Source: Amorphophallus konjac
Lineage: Eukaryota > Streptophyta > Magnoliopsida > Alismatales > Araceae
DNA: 64,000 bases
Assembly (NCBI GenBank): GCA_022559845.1
Contig: CM040125.1
Coordinates: 200,858,102-200,922,101 of the forward strand
Reading direction: 5' to 3'
The notes under the pieces are model-generated. The model searched no databases, was not told where the DNA came from, and saw nothing but the letters and a program-made list of their open reading frames with translations. The position numbers were made by a program, and so were the translations under genes. Position 1 is the stretch's first letter; every line of letters starts with the position of its first letter. This document shows, piece after piece, positions 27,408-38,940 of this stretch.

Positions 27408-29477
27408 TGATGCGGGACGGGACCACGGACACGACAAGCTCGCGATCGTCCCTTAACGAGGGAAGCGTCGGACGTGAACGGTTGAGAAACCGGCAAGAGC
27501 TAGGGTGGTCGGCTCGCACTTTCGTGCCTGGATTGGGTCACGGGACGGTCTCGCTCACTCTCTCGCAACAGCGGTGATATGAAATTATAGCAAGCTAGGT
27601 CCTAAAACATGCTCTCTAGCAGTGGCATAAACAAGCATATATGAAATAAGCGAAATGCCAAGTGTAGGAGCGAAGACGATACCTCCACGCACTCGGCGTG
27701 GGGACGACGGGCCCGGCCGAACTCGTGCTCCCGGGACGGTTAATACATGAATAGTACAGCAATGGAAATATGCCCACTCCACGCAGGGAGGTAAAGGGCG
27801 ACACAACGGGGCCCAGGAGGACTGAATACCGGTTGACGGGCGGCTTTCCGCGTAGCTTCGGCAGCAGCCGAACTAGTGACGGTGGGGCCCACGTGCTGTC
27901 CGGAGGGGCCGTGTGGGACTCGGTGTCACCACTGTGGTGGGGACACTAGTGGAGGCGATCCCCGGGCTGGCGGCACGCTGGAACGTCGCCCGGAGGTCGG
28001 GCGGCTCCGATCGGCACCCGTCGGGTTTGCTGTCCACGGGCTGGTTGCTGCTGTTTTGCAGCGCGCGCTCCGGCGAGAATGGGCGCTGCAATCAGCCCCG
28101 ATGTCGGATCGACACGAGACTGGCGCCGTTGGAAAGCTACATTGAAGTTCTTCAACCTAGGCTCAAAGATCTGGCCTGTATCTGTTCGGATCTTGACTTA
28201 TGGAATTTTCAATCTTCTGTTGTACAGTAACTGAAGACTCAGGCCTGCAGAGGACTTGACTGTTGATTACCTTTGACCGTGATGTGGATGTCCGAATTTG
28301 AAGATGTGTTCTTCATAAAAGTTGTTAGAAATTGAGATGGGAAGATGGAAAAATTGGTTTGGACATATTTGGATGTGTCTATGATTTTCTGTGATTTGTT
28401 CAGTGGATAAAGTTCGGATCTGGGGTCTGGCTGAAAGTACTGTAGCTCCGGTAGAACATGAATTTTGAAAAATAGGTAGAAGGATGATAAAAATTTAAGA
28501 AAAATGGTGGTGGTAGGGGACGATGGACAGAACACACAGTTAAATTGGGAGGTCTAAAGAAAATCAAAAGGGTGGTCGAAGGTGGAGAGCTCAGGGCTAC
28601 TGTCACTATAGACAGTGACAGAATAGATCTGAAATTGAGATTTGAACGAAGAGGAAACAATATGAAACGGTGGCTTTTGAACCTGGATTTTTTTGTGGAG
28701 AAGGGGCTAGAAGATAGGAACCAACCCTCAAAATTTCAAATCGATCAGAACCAGTGGCTTTCTTCAGGAATTCTCGAACCACACCTCTATCCAGCAGGAC
28801 AGAAACTTGATGATGATTCCACGGCGGCTCGAACGCGGCACGAACGGCGGCGGCGGCGGCACAGACGATCACCGGAGGTTGAGAGGAGGGGATTGAAGAT
28901 AGAACCACTATAGAATTTGGGGTTGGAGAAGGAACAACACCAGGGGGGAGAGGAGGGGCTCAAGAACACTCTTGATTTTCCAACAATTTTCTCTTCATTT
29001 CATCATTAATCTCTAATGACACTATACATAGGCTTATATAGAAAATAGCAAGGGGTGGGGGTGCTGATAATTTCGTGGGAAATATGTCATTTTCATCCCC
29101 CATGTGGTCAAAACTCAAAATAAATAAATTACATATGGATGGGGCACTCCTTTGACCAGGTAGGTAAGGTAGGTGGCCTACCTTTGAAATTTTAACCCCT
29201 TTGTCTCCCATGTGGTCAATTAGCATTCAAACCTTCTAGATAGCCACCTAGGATGGTTGACCAGCCCCACATGGATGAGGTGGACCAATGGGGAAGGGGA
29301 GGGGCCCCCCTAGCTGGACCTACTACACATTTGCACAAAAACCCACACAATCCAAGGGAATGACGCATTGGCTTACAAAGCCGTACAATTACGCTTATAC
29401 TTTCCCATGGATATAAAAATAAACTAAAGGACACAAATGCAAAATAAAATGTACATGCTCGGCGTCGATTCCCATCA
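27408..29477 (-). repeat. 5' LTR of the non-autonomous element
   Basis: 2070 bp, same length as its partner, with no net indel difference seen. It holds the promoter for the minus-strand transcript (TATA-like box at 29033-29042). The primer-binding site follows three bases after its end. Confidence 0.9.
29033..29042 (-). promoter_or_regulatory. TATA-like box in the 5' LTR of the non-autonomous element
   Basis: CTATATAAG..CTATGTATAG on the minus strand, followed by T- and C-rich sequence. The same box is in the other LTR at 24851-24860. Confidence 0.45.
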
Positions 29478-29482
29478 ATAAA
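29478..29482. repeat. Target-site duplication ATAAA (partner 23221-23225)
   Basis: Exact 5-bp match on both sides of the element. It fixes the ends and shows the insertion is a single event. Confidence 0.9.
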
Positions 29483-30330
29483 AGCTATCATCCCTGAAGG
29501 GTCTGGAAATCTCCCACGTCTGGAATTCTATAAACCTCAAAGCATTCTTCCAATAAAAGAGTGGTTGGAATTGTAGCTTGTCTCCATGTCGTTCTATCTA
29601 CAGTACTCATAGGAATGTTGGTAGCTCTTTAGCTTCCTAGAGGTGACAAGTGCTCCTCTCCACTGAGAGATGCACGCTCCCCTTAGAAACATCAAGGGTG
29701 GCTATGGGTAGCTTCCAAGAGGCGAGATGCCTCCTCCTTTTAAGGAGAGGCTAACTCCCCTCGAAAAGGAGCATGTCATAATATGGTCCCACTGGTCACG
29801 AGTACGATATTGGATCACCAACCACTCCATGGGTGTACCCTTCTCGGTACCTAGAGGATGGTACCCGGGCATTCCTCCTCTTCAAGAGTGAGCCAGATGT
29901 GCCCCTCTTCATTTCGTGGCCCACTTAACTCCTCACTATAGGAATTGTGGTGAACCACCGACCACTCCATAGGTGTACCCTTCTCGATACTTCCTAGAGG
30001 ATGGCACTAGAGCATTCCTCTCTTCAGGAGAGAGCCAGATATGTCCCTCAGAAATTGGGGATGGTCATCATGGCCCACTGTTGGTTCACGGACTTTTATA
30101 TTTCTTGGTGAGAAAATAATTGTGTCCAACACCCACTTAACCCCTCACTAGAGGAATTGTGGTGAACAATTGACCACCCCGCAGGTGTACCCTTCTCGGT
30201 ACTTCCTAGAGGATGGTACCCAAGCATTCCTCCTCTTCAGGAGAGAGCTAGATGTGCCTCTCAAAAACTATGGATGGTCACTTCATGGCCCAGTTTACTC
30301 TACCTTAAAGGAGTCGTGGTGTGTAAGGAT
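29483..30330 (+). mobile_element. Tail of the second Tat element with 138-bp repeats
   Basis: Opens with the integrase C-terminus (HVWNSINLKAFFQ, stop at about 29552). Then comes a noncoding tail. Three units of a repeat of about 138 bp start at ACCACTCCATGGGTGTACCC (29822), ACCACTCCATAGGTGTACCC (29958) and ACCACCCCGCAGGTGTACCC (30173). Each carries TAGAGGATGG and a CTCTTCA.GAG..AGCCAGATGTG stretch. Unit 2 is longer only because of a 53-bp insertion. Tandem repeats behind pol fit Tat organisation. No LTR is seen at the right end. Confidence 0.7.
30079..30131. mobile_element. 53-bp TG...CA insertion with CCCAC duplication (mini solo LTR?)
   Basis: Begins TGTTGG, ends CCAACA, and is flanked by CCCAC on both sides (30074-30078 and 30132-30136). 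The neighbouring repeat unit has the uninterrupted site GGCCCACTTAACTCCTCAC at about 29922, which acts as an empty-site control. TG..CA ends, 6-bp inverted termini and a 5-bp duplication are marks of LTR integration. The size is far below ordinary LTRs and below the TRIM-class LTRs I know of. Confidence 0.7.
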
Positions 30331-31055
30331 TTGTCCTACCCAGGTTCAGATTGCGTAGTAGTAAACAAAAATTAAATTGAAAACCCAAGTCCCCTGGAAT
30401 CTATAGAACTGTGCATTGATCGATGCAATAAAAAATAACCCAACCCGAAAGAAGGTTGTTGATCTATACCTTGCGTGGAGTGATGCCGTCCATAGTATCC
30501 GATGTGTATTTTCTCGAACGCAGAGCCGTACAAATGTCTAGCCTCTTGAGTAGATCTACACCGATCCTTACGCTATGATGGCATGTGCCCGTTCCTTTTT
30601 CTCCTCGTGTGAATGAATTATAGATCACCCAGATCCGTTCTTATTCCTATCCCAGAGTTCCTTCTTCTTTTTCCCTTGAGAAAGAGAGAAAGGGAGAGAG
30701 AGGTGAGAAAGCGAGGAATCACGCACACACGCACACATGAGAGCAAGAAGAAAAGAAAGGGCAGCAGGAGGTTTTCTACGTGATGATTGGCATTAGATAA
30801 CGTAATAGGATATATATGTATATTAGGTCCTTTCCAAAAAAATCCCTCATCACACATATTGTATATATATCCTTAGTACTTTTGTACATGTATATATAAA
30901 GCCCTTTTAACCATTCCTTTCCCAAAGGAATTAAGGCTTTCATATGTATACATCTATACAATAATACCCCGTCATCTGAGAACCTTTTGTGTGTGCTCCT
31001 CTAGGCCCATAGTGTAATAAACTATGCCAACCCAAGATCTGGATACTGGGTCAAA
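30331..31055. other. Unassigned stretch, possible Copia LTR remnant
   Basis: No gene. It contains a GA-rich run (30670-30712), AT-rich sequence with TATATATAAAGCCC (30891-30904) and a left end near TGTGTAAGGATTTG (30330). On the minus strand the part from 30640 to 30340 has the look of a Copia R-U5 region, but I could not pair its ends. Confidence 0.3.
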
Positions 31056-32131
31056 CCTGATACCATTCGGATCCTACGCCGCCACCCATGATCTGGAAAG
31101 CTCGGAAGAGTTATTTGGAGTGTTGTGGTTATGCATTGAAATTTAAAATGATACAGGAAATTAATTTATAGAATTAATAAACTAATTGGACAAAATAAAA
31201 TTTCATTTAATATCAAATAATATAACTACATAGTACAGTCAACTAAAAGAGAACATACACTGCTACGGGAGACACCCCGGCACTAGCAAGCTGGCTGCTA
31301 AAGGTCCTCTGACCGAGATGCACCATCTCGAGGAGAAGTGCTGCACCTGAAAAGGTAGGGAGTAAGCCTCATCTCATTGGCTCTGTAAGGGTCCCACGGA
31401 TCCCCACCACGACGGATACTGTGAGCAGTAACAACAGTAACATCAATAAACAACAGTAATAAAATAACAATAGTAAACAACAATGGCTAGAACAACAAGA
31501 ATGGTGAGCGAAGGAACTACGGAGCCTCTACGCTACCCTACTCTCGTGGTCGTACAACCCTTCTTCGCTGACAGAACATCTAACAACGCCACGCAGCCAT
31601 GCACATAACCTCCACCCTCGATAGGACATCCATACACTGGTGAACCTCGGTCTTGAGCTAGGACCAATGAGAGAACCATGCCCTACACACAGGGCGACAC
31701 CAGCATGTCTCCCAGAAGGGCCAACGACAACGTTGTTAGTAACTCAACCTTACTAACATAGGGTCCGCTACTCAAGTATAGACAATAAGGCCAGATGCGT
31801 CCATTGACGTCTTATATTGCATCAAGATCTCATATGCGCGAGTTACGGGAGAGAGGCGAGGTGGTTTAATAAAAGAAGTTTTTTTATTTCTTTTCCTTTT
31901 TTTCGTTTCATTTTGAAAATTTTCAATAACTCTAGAAAAACTTTAAAAAATACATTCTGACCTAGAAAAATTCCAGAAAAAAACTAAGCCGCTCCACGTG
32001 CCGCCACGTAACCAAAATAATTCACATGCGCACCATCTAGGGGTCCGAAGATCTAATATTAAAGTTTGAAACCCATACAGACACGATCCGCAACCCGTCG
32101 GAATATGATCCGAGAACCCGAGGACATTACA
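31056..32131 (-). repeat. Tekay-type LTR remnant, minus orientation, with PBS-like end
   Basis: On the minus strand it starts TGTAATGTCCTCGG at 32131. It carries GATCCGTGGGACCC..GAGCCAATGAGATGAGG (31352-31400), shared with the plus-oriented LTR at 35206-35260. It ends near GGCGTAGGA (31072), followed by TGGTATCAGG (31056-31065), a decayed initiator-Met primer site. This suggests a 5' LTR whose interior is lost. It is about 1.06 kb, shorter than its relatives. Confidence 0.6.
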
Positions 32132-32337
32132 TAAACCGCCATAATAAACACATAAAAAATGATGAATAAATAGAATGAATTCTTTAATAGGCTTGGATTT
32201 TAATGGAAAATAAATAAGTAATAGAGCCTTAGAATAAAACTAAAACTAAGATTAATTAAAAATAATATCAATTAGGGCTAATGTATAGAATAATGGGCTG
32301 AAGGCAATGTTAGGCGCCATTGGGCTTAGGGTACTGT
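32132..32337. other. AT-rich spacer between two inverted LTRs
   Basis: About 200 bp, AT-rich. No feature I can support. Confidence 0.5.
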
Positions 32338-35300
32338 TGTAGTGACTCGGGTTAGTGGATCTGACCATTTCAGATTTTGAAATATTTCCGCGAGTTTTAG
32401 ATCGGTTGATTCGGAATTTATAATGAAAATTAATCGTGTTCTAAAGGAAATTAAGTGAATTATAGTGGAAAATGTTAAAAGAATGGGCATATGTGTGATT
32501 TTGGTTCCTCTTTGGTTGGGGAATAACCTAACCATTTTCTTTTTCTTTTTCTTTTTATAAACCCTAATCGAACCCCCCTCTCTCCCCACGTTTTTCTCTC
32601 TTCTCCCACGGTGGAACCCCCACTTCCCTCTCTCTCCCCTGCGTCTCTCACTCTCTTCCTTTCTCTCCTTCACTACGGTGACCATAGAGGCGCGGAGGAG
32701 CATAGAAGACGACATGGACGACGGGTGGCGGGCTCGAGAGCGCGTGAGGTGGTGGAGCTTCGTGATTTTCGTGGCTAGAACGGGGTGGAATCGTGAAGAT
32801 TCGGCTTCCCTATTGTGGTGAAGCGTCAAATGCGGTAGGGGGATGAATCCCTAGCTTGTCGTGGTGATTTCCTAGTGATTTTGAGCCGATACAAGCGAGA
32901 ACGAGCGAGTTTGGCTATTTTGGGGGTAATTTTCATGTCGGGGTTTGATTGGCGATTCCCGCCGATCTAGGTGGTGATTTCTGATTTAATCACAAGTTTA
33001 TGATGTGTCGAAATGGCGGGATGTGATTCCTCTCCGTTCATTTATGTTTTTCTAGCGATTCGAGGCCGAGATGAGGCCGGATGCATGTTGTGGAATGTGA
33101 TGCATGTGTATAGGGCAAATGATGTAATCGCCCATTTCCTTGGTCATTTTTATGTTTTTTTGAGCCCTTCTGGTGTGTGGAAGGCAAAGGACTTCGTATG
33201 ATGTAGTTTCCCCTTCGTTTAACCCGAACGGGTCATGGAACGGATGATCCCGCGCTTGTTCGCAGAAGTCCGGTATTGTGATGTGATCGCAGTCACCTTG
33301 TAAACCGTGTTAAGCCTCTTGATTTAGAACAAGGTGTACCCAGAGACCGAGTTTAGACATGTATATGGCCCAGGTATGGCGGTTGGAGATGGTCCACCCC
33401 GACCGCGACTAGAGGTCGCAGCCCTCTTGGACCGCGACCAACATTAATGCGGCTGTAGCCCCAACCACGATCATCTTTAATGTGGCATACCCCAAACCGT
33501 GACTATGTTGGATGCGATTGCACGATCAACTGTGGCCATGCTATCGCGGTGTGACCCAAAACCGTGTTCAAGCCTGTTTGGCCAGCTTTTGTGGGTAGGT
33601 CGACCCACTCTAATGGTAGGTCGACCCACTATTGTGATGAGTCGACCAAGTGTAGTCTATTTTGCTATTTTAGCCTCCGGTTGACCCAATTGTGACCCAT
33701 TTGGTCAACCTTTGACCCGTGAGTGTCTCGGATACCTTGTGGGTACCAAGACTGTGAGGTTTGATATTCAAGAGAGCCAATGTGCCTCGATTAGTGTGCC
33801 ATGGTCTGGCTTAAGACTGTGGTCCTTGTGAGGTTGTGTCATGGCTTGGGGCCGTGTTCCCTTGAGTGGCGAAGGCATGTCTAATGCCTAAGGTGTTTAA
33901 TGTTGCTATGTGATTCATAGTGAGTTACCCACGGAGGGTTGTTCCCATGTGGTGTCATGCAACCATGTGAGAATTGAGTTCGTGTGACCGTGTAAGGGTC
34001 ACTTCTATGTATGATTGTGGGCCGGTGTGGTTGTATAAACCGATCTTAGATTGAATATAGTTGTTTAGCCTGGATTGCCAGAACTACGTAAGTTTTGTAG
34101 TTCTGATTCATTGTATGATGATTGATTTTCCATGTGATTAGTCATGTGGGCTTTCGTAGGATGGTATGTGTAACGAATGCACTTTGTGTTGCTCTTGTGT
34201 CGAGCTCTTGCATTTTTGTTGACTCGTGCTTTCACTCGTGTTCCAGACTGTCGATGTTGTTCTTGGTGTACGGCTTGTAGGCTTGTGCTGCCTAGCTGAC
34301 CGTGACCGTGCCCATGCGAGGGGTACGTGTGTTTTCGCTAGGAGCAGGCATCAGCAGCCTGCGTACCATCGACCGACTGAGATAGGATAGCCCTCTGTGC
34401 CCGGCGCTCTTACAGCAGAGGCGAGGATAGCCTAGAGTGTGCAATGCCTTGGTTCGGACAAGAGTACGTTGCTGACGGGTGTAGTGGCACGTACCCCATG
34501 TCAGGGAGCGGGACATGGCCGTGCTGTGGGTTACAGTGGTGCGGATCCTATCCAGTCTGAGGGAGTGGTGTGTGTGTGTGTCTCTGCCCACTCAAGGTTA
34601 GGGTGTGGCTGCGTACGGGATCCCCACTTGAGGTGTGGGATATGTACGAGAGATGTGAGAGGGTGAGTGCCGGTTGAGGCGACTGCATTGTTGTGGCCCT
34701 CAGACAAGGTTGACGTTCCCGACTACTTGTCATGGCCCTCGGGTGAGGTTGACGGTACCGACAGTGTTGGTGAGACCTCCTGGCTTTAAGGTAGAGTTGA
34801 CACGGTGACAAGGTCGTGGCTCCCTGTTAGGTTGAGACCAAGGTTTCTGATTTGAGGTTTCCAACTCAAGGTCAAGGTACTCTTGTGAAAGAGGATATGC
34901 TGGTGACTATGTAGTCCTAGCTTGGATCATCTATCAGTGTGGATGGATGTGCACGACTGAGTTGTCATGGGTTTTTTTAGTGTAGCCACGTTGTTCCTGT
35001 GTTTGAGTGTTTGACCTCCGTCTGTCGTGTTCACGGAATAGCTATGGAATTGTGATTCCACTATAGGCTGTCTTGTGTTCACCCTCACTGTGTTTTCTTG
35101 GATACATAGACTTTGGTAGCTTTGTTGTTAGTTAGTTGCTAGTCTTGTTGCATTTTATATTCATTTTGGTTATTGTTGCCTTTGTTACTGTGCTTGTGTT
35201 GAGGTAGGGCTCCGCGGGACCCGTACTGAGCCAATGAGATGAGGCTCACCCCTTTTCTGCTCAGGTCTGATGCTTTGACACATGGACCGATGGGCGAGAG

Positions 35301-35525
35301 TTGTGCATGTGTTGTTGTAGCTGCTAGTTGCCAGGGCCAGAGTTGGCTCATTCAATGTACGTGCTTCTTTCTATTAGTTGTAATGTGTGGACTTGGACTC
35401 GATATTAAAATGTTGAATGCTTTGCCGATTACTTTTGACCCATTTTGGTACCATAGAGTGTAGACAAAGGCTTTAAGGGAAGCCGGCACAACTGTGGGCC
35501 GAAGGGTCTGAAAGAGTCGGGGCGT
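32338..35525 (+). repeat. Tekay-type LTR, plus orientation (about 3.2 kb)
   Basis: Starts near TGTAGTGACTCGGG. TATA-like TTTTATAAACCC at about 32554. It contains a GGTCGACC cluster (33598-33650) and long G/T-rich sequence (33700-35000). The landmark AGGTAGGGCTCCGCGGGACC, CGTACTGAGCC, then CTCACCCC..CTCAGG (35205-35266) matches the Tekay LTRs elsewhere. It ends near GTCGGGGCGTTGTT with a decayed CA. It has no PBS after it, so it is a 3' or solo LTR. The boundaries are approximate and no target duplication was found. Confidence 0.6.
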
Positions 35526-35737
35526 TGTTCGCCTTTGAGGCAATCAATGTTCTATTTCCCTGGCGGGATCATCGAGGCTCACGTTATAATGTATAACAAA
35601 GTCCCATGATTCAGTGGGAGGATTGGAACACTTGGAAAGGCATGACATGACACAGCCTTCCCGTATAATTTCAACAACATCTCCCCTTGTCTCGGGACCT
35701 GCCAAGAGACATATAGGATTCCCGTCCATGGAGAACT
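35526..35737. other. Short flank left of Athila, with TTTCAACAACATCTCCCC motif
   Basis: About 210 bp of unresolved sequence. It holds CCGTATAATTTCAACAACAT, then CTCCCCTTGTCTCGGGACC, close to the CTATGAAAATTTCGGCAGCA block at 15345-15390. The last five bases, AGAAC, would be the Athila target duplication; the partner is off-window. Confidence 0.45.
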
Positions 35738-37671
35738 GATGTACACAAACTCGTCGTTTAAAAGCCGTGCCACAATTTTAAAAATAACCGAACTCACTTA
35801 CTAAAAAGATATAAAATATAAGTAGAGTTATAAGAACGGGTCGATCCCACGAAGAAGAAAATTTCTTTTTGAGGCAAGTTGGAAAGTCCTTATGTTTTGA
35901 AAACCAAGTTTGAGTGAGTTTAAACTAATGAAAATAAAAATTGCATGAAAATAAACTATCTAAAGAATATGAGAGAGTTGAGAAGAGAAATTGGAAGGAG
36001 ATAGAAAGAGAAACTAAAGAGCAATTGCACAAAAGATTGAATTTTTATTGCTAAGAAAAGAGTACAACTTTATGAAAACTAAAATTACAACTTGAGTAAT
36101 CTAAAGGAAAAGAGAAAGAAATAAAGTCAAGATGATGAAGAATAGCGCCGCCGTCTCCTTGCCGAGCCTTGGAAGTGACCGCCCCTCTTTGGAAGTAGAC
36201 GCCGCTTTATGAGAACCAAAGGAAGAATCTTCGCCTTGGGATGTGTGAAGAAAATAGAGAAAGAGGAGATAGATAGAAGAAGAAGAAAAAAACTAAGAAA
36301 AACAATGTGAATACATGTGCGTGCGTGGGTGTGTTTTGATGAAAGTTAATAGAGAGATAGAGGGGGTACGGTGGAAGAAGGTGAAAACACAGTAAAAATA
36401 AATTGAAAACAAAGGGTGAGAAGAAGAAGAATAACTTTAAATATAAAAGGTATTAGAAGATGTGAAAGAAGAAGCAGTTGGAGAGGTCGAAGAGAGGAAG
36501 AAAGTTGATGAAGAGTGCAGAGGATGAAAACGTGAGGAGCAAGGTGAAATGGGGGGAAGAACAGAGGTGGGTCTGCGCGGATGAACAGTAAAAACCTAGA
36601 ATAGTACCTTAGAAAGCTTGAAATAACTTGAGAACGGGAGAGAATTAGAGGGAAAATAAGAAGAAGAAAGTGTAGAGAACTTAGAAACAAATAACTTTGT
36701 AGAAGAAAGTAATTAAAAAAGATGAACAGAAGAGCATGAAAAATTGGCTAAGAAAAAGGCTAACATGCCCTTTGGTCTGCTGTTGGCATATATTTATACT
36801 GTGCAAAACTGTCCACAATCGTGACCTTCTGGATTAGCTCAAATCCAATTTTTCAGCATCAAAGCTTGATCAAAGTAGATATCTTGCCACGTTTAGAGTC
36901 CTCCTTTCCTCAAACAAAAGGAGATAAGCCCGAAAATAGGAAGATAACTACGATCGGGACGTTGTGTTTCCATTTCAGACTCTTGTGAAAATGGCGACTG
37001 GGGTGATGGGCGCTCATTCCTATGTGCGACTAAACAGGTGGTCGCCCATTCTTTATTTCCTCTTTTTGACATTTTCATTTTTCCATAAATCAAGGAATTG
37101 GCAACTGTGCAAACAACTGCTCATTCTTTTTCCATTTTTCTTGATTTTTCTTTCGATTTTTCGTACAATTGAATGAGAGCCTGCTTGGTCGGCCGCTCAT
37201 TCTTTTCCAATGAATTAGCGCCCAAGCGGACGGTCGTTCATTCCTCTCTTTTTTCAACTTTTTTTCTTTTTTTCTATTTTCATTAAATGAATGGGCACCT
37301 GTTTACTTGGTCGCACATTTTAATGAGCGCCATTCCATTCAGCCGCAAATTCTTCTTTTCATATTCTGCTTCAGAAATGGCGTCTACTACATTTGCCATT
37401 CATTCTTAAATAGGCGCCCTTCTGCTTGGACGTAAATTCTTGAGATTTTCAAAAAAATTATAATAATCAATATTATTCGTTATAATAATTATGTATTTTC
37501 ATAAATATTTCTCACATTACTATTTTAACTCAAAATAATGATAAAATTATGCAAACTCAAATTAATGGTGAGAATGAGATTTTTACCATATTAATGCACA
37601 ACTATGTTCATTAAATGCTCAAAAGGTGATGAATGTGATGCAACTTATGATATGAAATATAGCACTTATCA
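35738..37671 (-). repeat. 3' LTR of Athila (1934 bp)
   Basis: On the minus strand it begins TGATAAGTGCTATATTTC and ends GTGTACATCA (TGAT/ATCA pair). It is A/T-rich with long GAAGAA runs on the + strand. CGTGGGATCGACCCG lies about 120 bp before its end, as in other Athila LTRs. Confidence 0.8.
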
Positions 37672-37680
37672 CACCCCCAA
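37672..37680 (-). other. Polypurine tract of Athila
   Basis: TTGGGGGTG on the minus strand, adjoining the LTR start TGATAAGTGC. Confidence 0.75.
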
Positions 37681-38940
37681 CTTACTCATTGCTAGTCCCT
37701 TAACAATGCAAACAAATTAGAATTTAGGACTAACATGAGTTTGCAAAGTCCATACTTTTATATCCAGCTCTCCCTTCATAGAATCAACCAAAGATTATGA
37801 ATCCAGAATCATTAATGCATACTAGCCTTATGTAAGAAATTTAGATACATGATCAAGAATTCAAATCAAAGTTCAGTAGCACTTGTGTATGTGTAACTAC
37901 CAAATCCACAGTATAGACAATTACATCCCCCATTTGCTATTCCAAGCAAGTGCCTTTTAACCTTGCACCTCTTAATCAGGGCATTAAGCATACTAGCTTT
38001 TTGCCTGCCTTATTTCTTTATCCCTTTGTGATCCTTTTATTTTTCTTTATACACGATGCTGCACTACCCCGTCATTGTTTAACACGAACCTCGACTCTTA
38101 CCTTGGGAGAAGCAGGCCTAGTTACGCAGATCAAGATTATCTTTTTCGTTTGACGCGAACCTCAATACTTGTTAGGTGAAGTAGACCCGATTACTAAGAT
38201 TCGGGGCATTTTTCATGGTGTTTTCCTTGTCTTTTCTTCCTTTTTTTTCTCAACAATGTGATAGAACTTGGCAGAAAGCTTTTTCAAAATAACTCTTCCT
38301 CAAGAAGTGCAGAATATCACACAACATACTCAAAATAGCAGAAGGCTTGTCCTGCTTGTTTCATTCGCGTGTAAAGTTACTTTTCTTTTCTAAAGTGCAC
38401 ATGAACTTTAAAGAGATTCTTAAGTCAAATTTTCATGGCTAGATCGAAATAAATTTTTCATCATCCTTTTCTCTAGTCTTTCTATTCCAGAATTACTTTC
38501 AATTGAAGCATGAATCATGAAACTCAAAATAGGGATTTCATCTTTCATCTTTTCATGTTGAACAATATGCAGAAACTTATGTCAGGTTTTACTATATGCA
38601 TCATGAAATGAAATGAATTTTTTCTCTCCCCCCCAACTTGAATGACATTGTCCTCAATGGCATATGCAATAGAAAGGAATAGAACAATGTAACAATAAAG
38701 ATTGCTGAGAAGGAAAGAGACAACCCGGTATACGGGGCGAAAAGACTCCTTTAGAATAATGGCGACAGCTCTTTTCTCCTCGACCTGCCTACTGAAACAC
38801 ACTCAAACAAAAACATCAAACAATAAAAACCTTGGGTTGCCTCCTAGAAGCGTTAAGTTTTTCATCTTCAGCCAGATGCATGAAAGCTCAAAAAGTAGTC
38901 ATTCCAGATCACATAATGCAATGGATTCTTTCTGTAGTAA
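37681..38940 (-). other. Athila 3' noncoding section
   Basis: About 1.26 kb between the pol end and LTR. No envelope-like ORF is left. On the minus strand it has the Athila block CTAGGAGGCAACCCAAGG (38829-38846) and GACAATGTCATTCAAGTTGG, then GGGGGGAGAG (about 38623-38655), which resembles a second purine tract. Confidence 0.6.

Larger units (their letters stand above)
23226..29477 (-). mobile_element. Complete non-autonomous LTR retrotransposon (6252 bp)
   Basis: Two direct repeats of 2070 bp each (23226-25295 and 27408-29477) begin TGATG and end CATCA. The target duplication is ATAAA at 23221-23225 and 29478-29482. On the minus strand the right copy is followed by TGGTATCAGAGC, the initiator-Met tRNA primer site; the left copy is preceded by the purine run GGGGAGAGT. 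The element therefore reads on the minus strand. Its 2.1-kb interior has a single ORF and no RT, RNase H or integrase, so movement would need enzymes from another element. Its insertion split the integrase of the second Tat element. The LTRs differ at about 60 positions by eye (near 3%). Confidence 0.92.

Noticed and set aside
23226..29477. Segmental duplication of 2 kb with GC-rich ORFs (23434-23973 and 27616-28155 and shadows)
   Set aside because: The two copies are the LTRs of one element: TG..CA ends, exact TSD ATAAA, PBS and purine tract in the right places. The ORFs in them overlap in all frames and have no family resemblance.
32326..32829. Minus-strand 167-codon ORF as a host gene
   Set aside because: It covers a C/T-rich leader section of a Tekay-type LTR. 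The translation is low-complexity Arg/Glu/Lys from GA runs.
34292..34811. Overlapping ORFs of 75-99 codons in the G/T-rich LTR
   Set aside because: They overlap on both strands in a GTGTGT-rich section without any recognisable motif.
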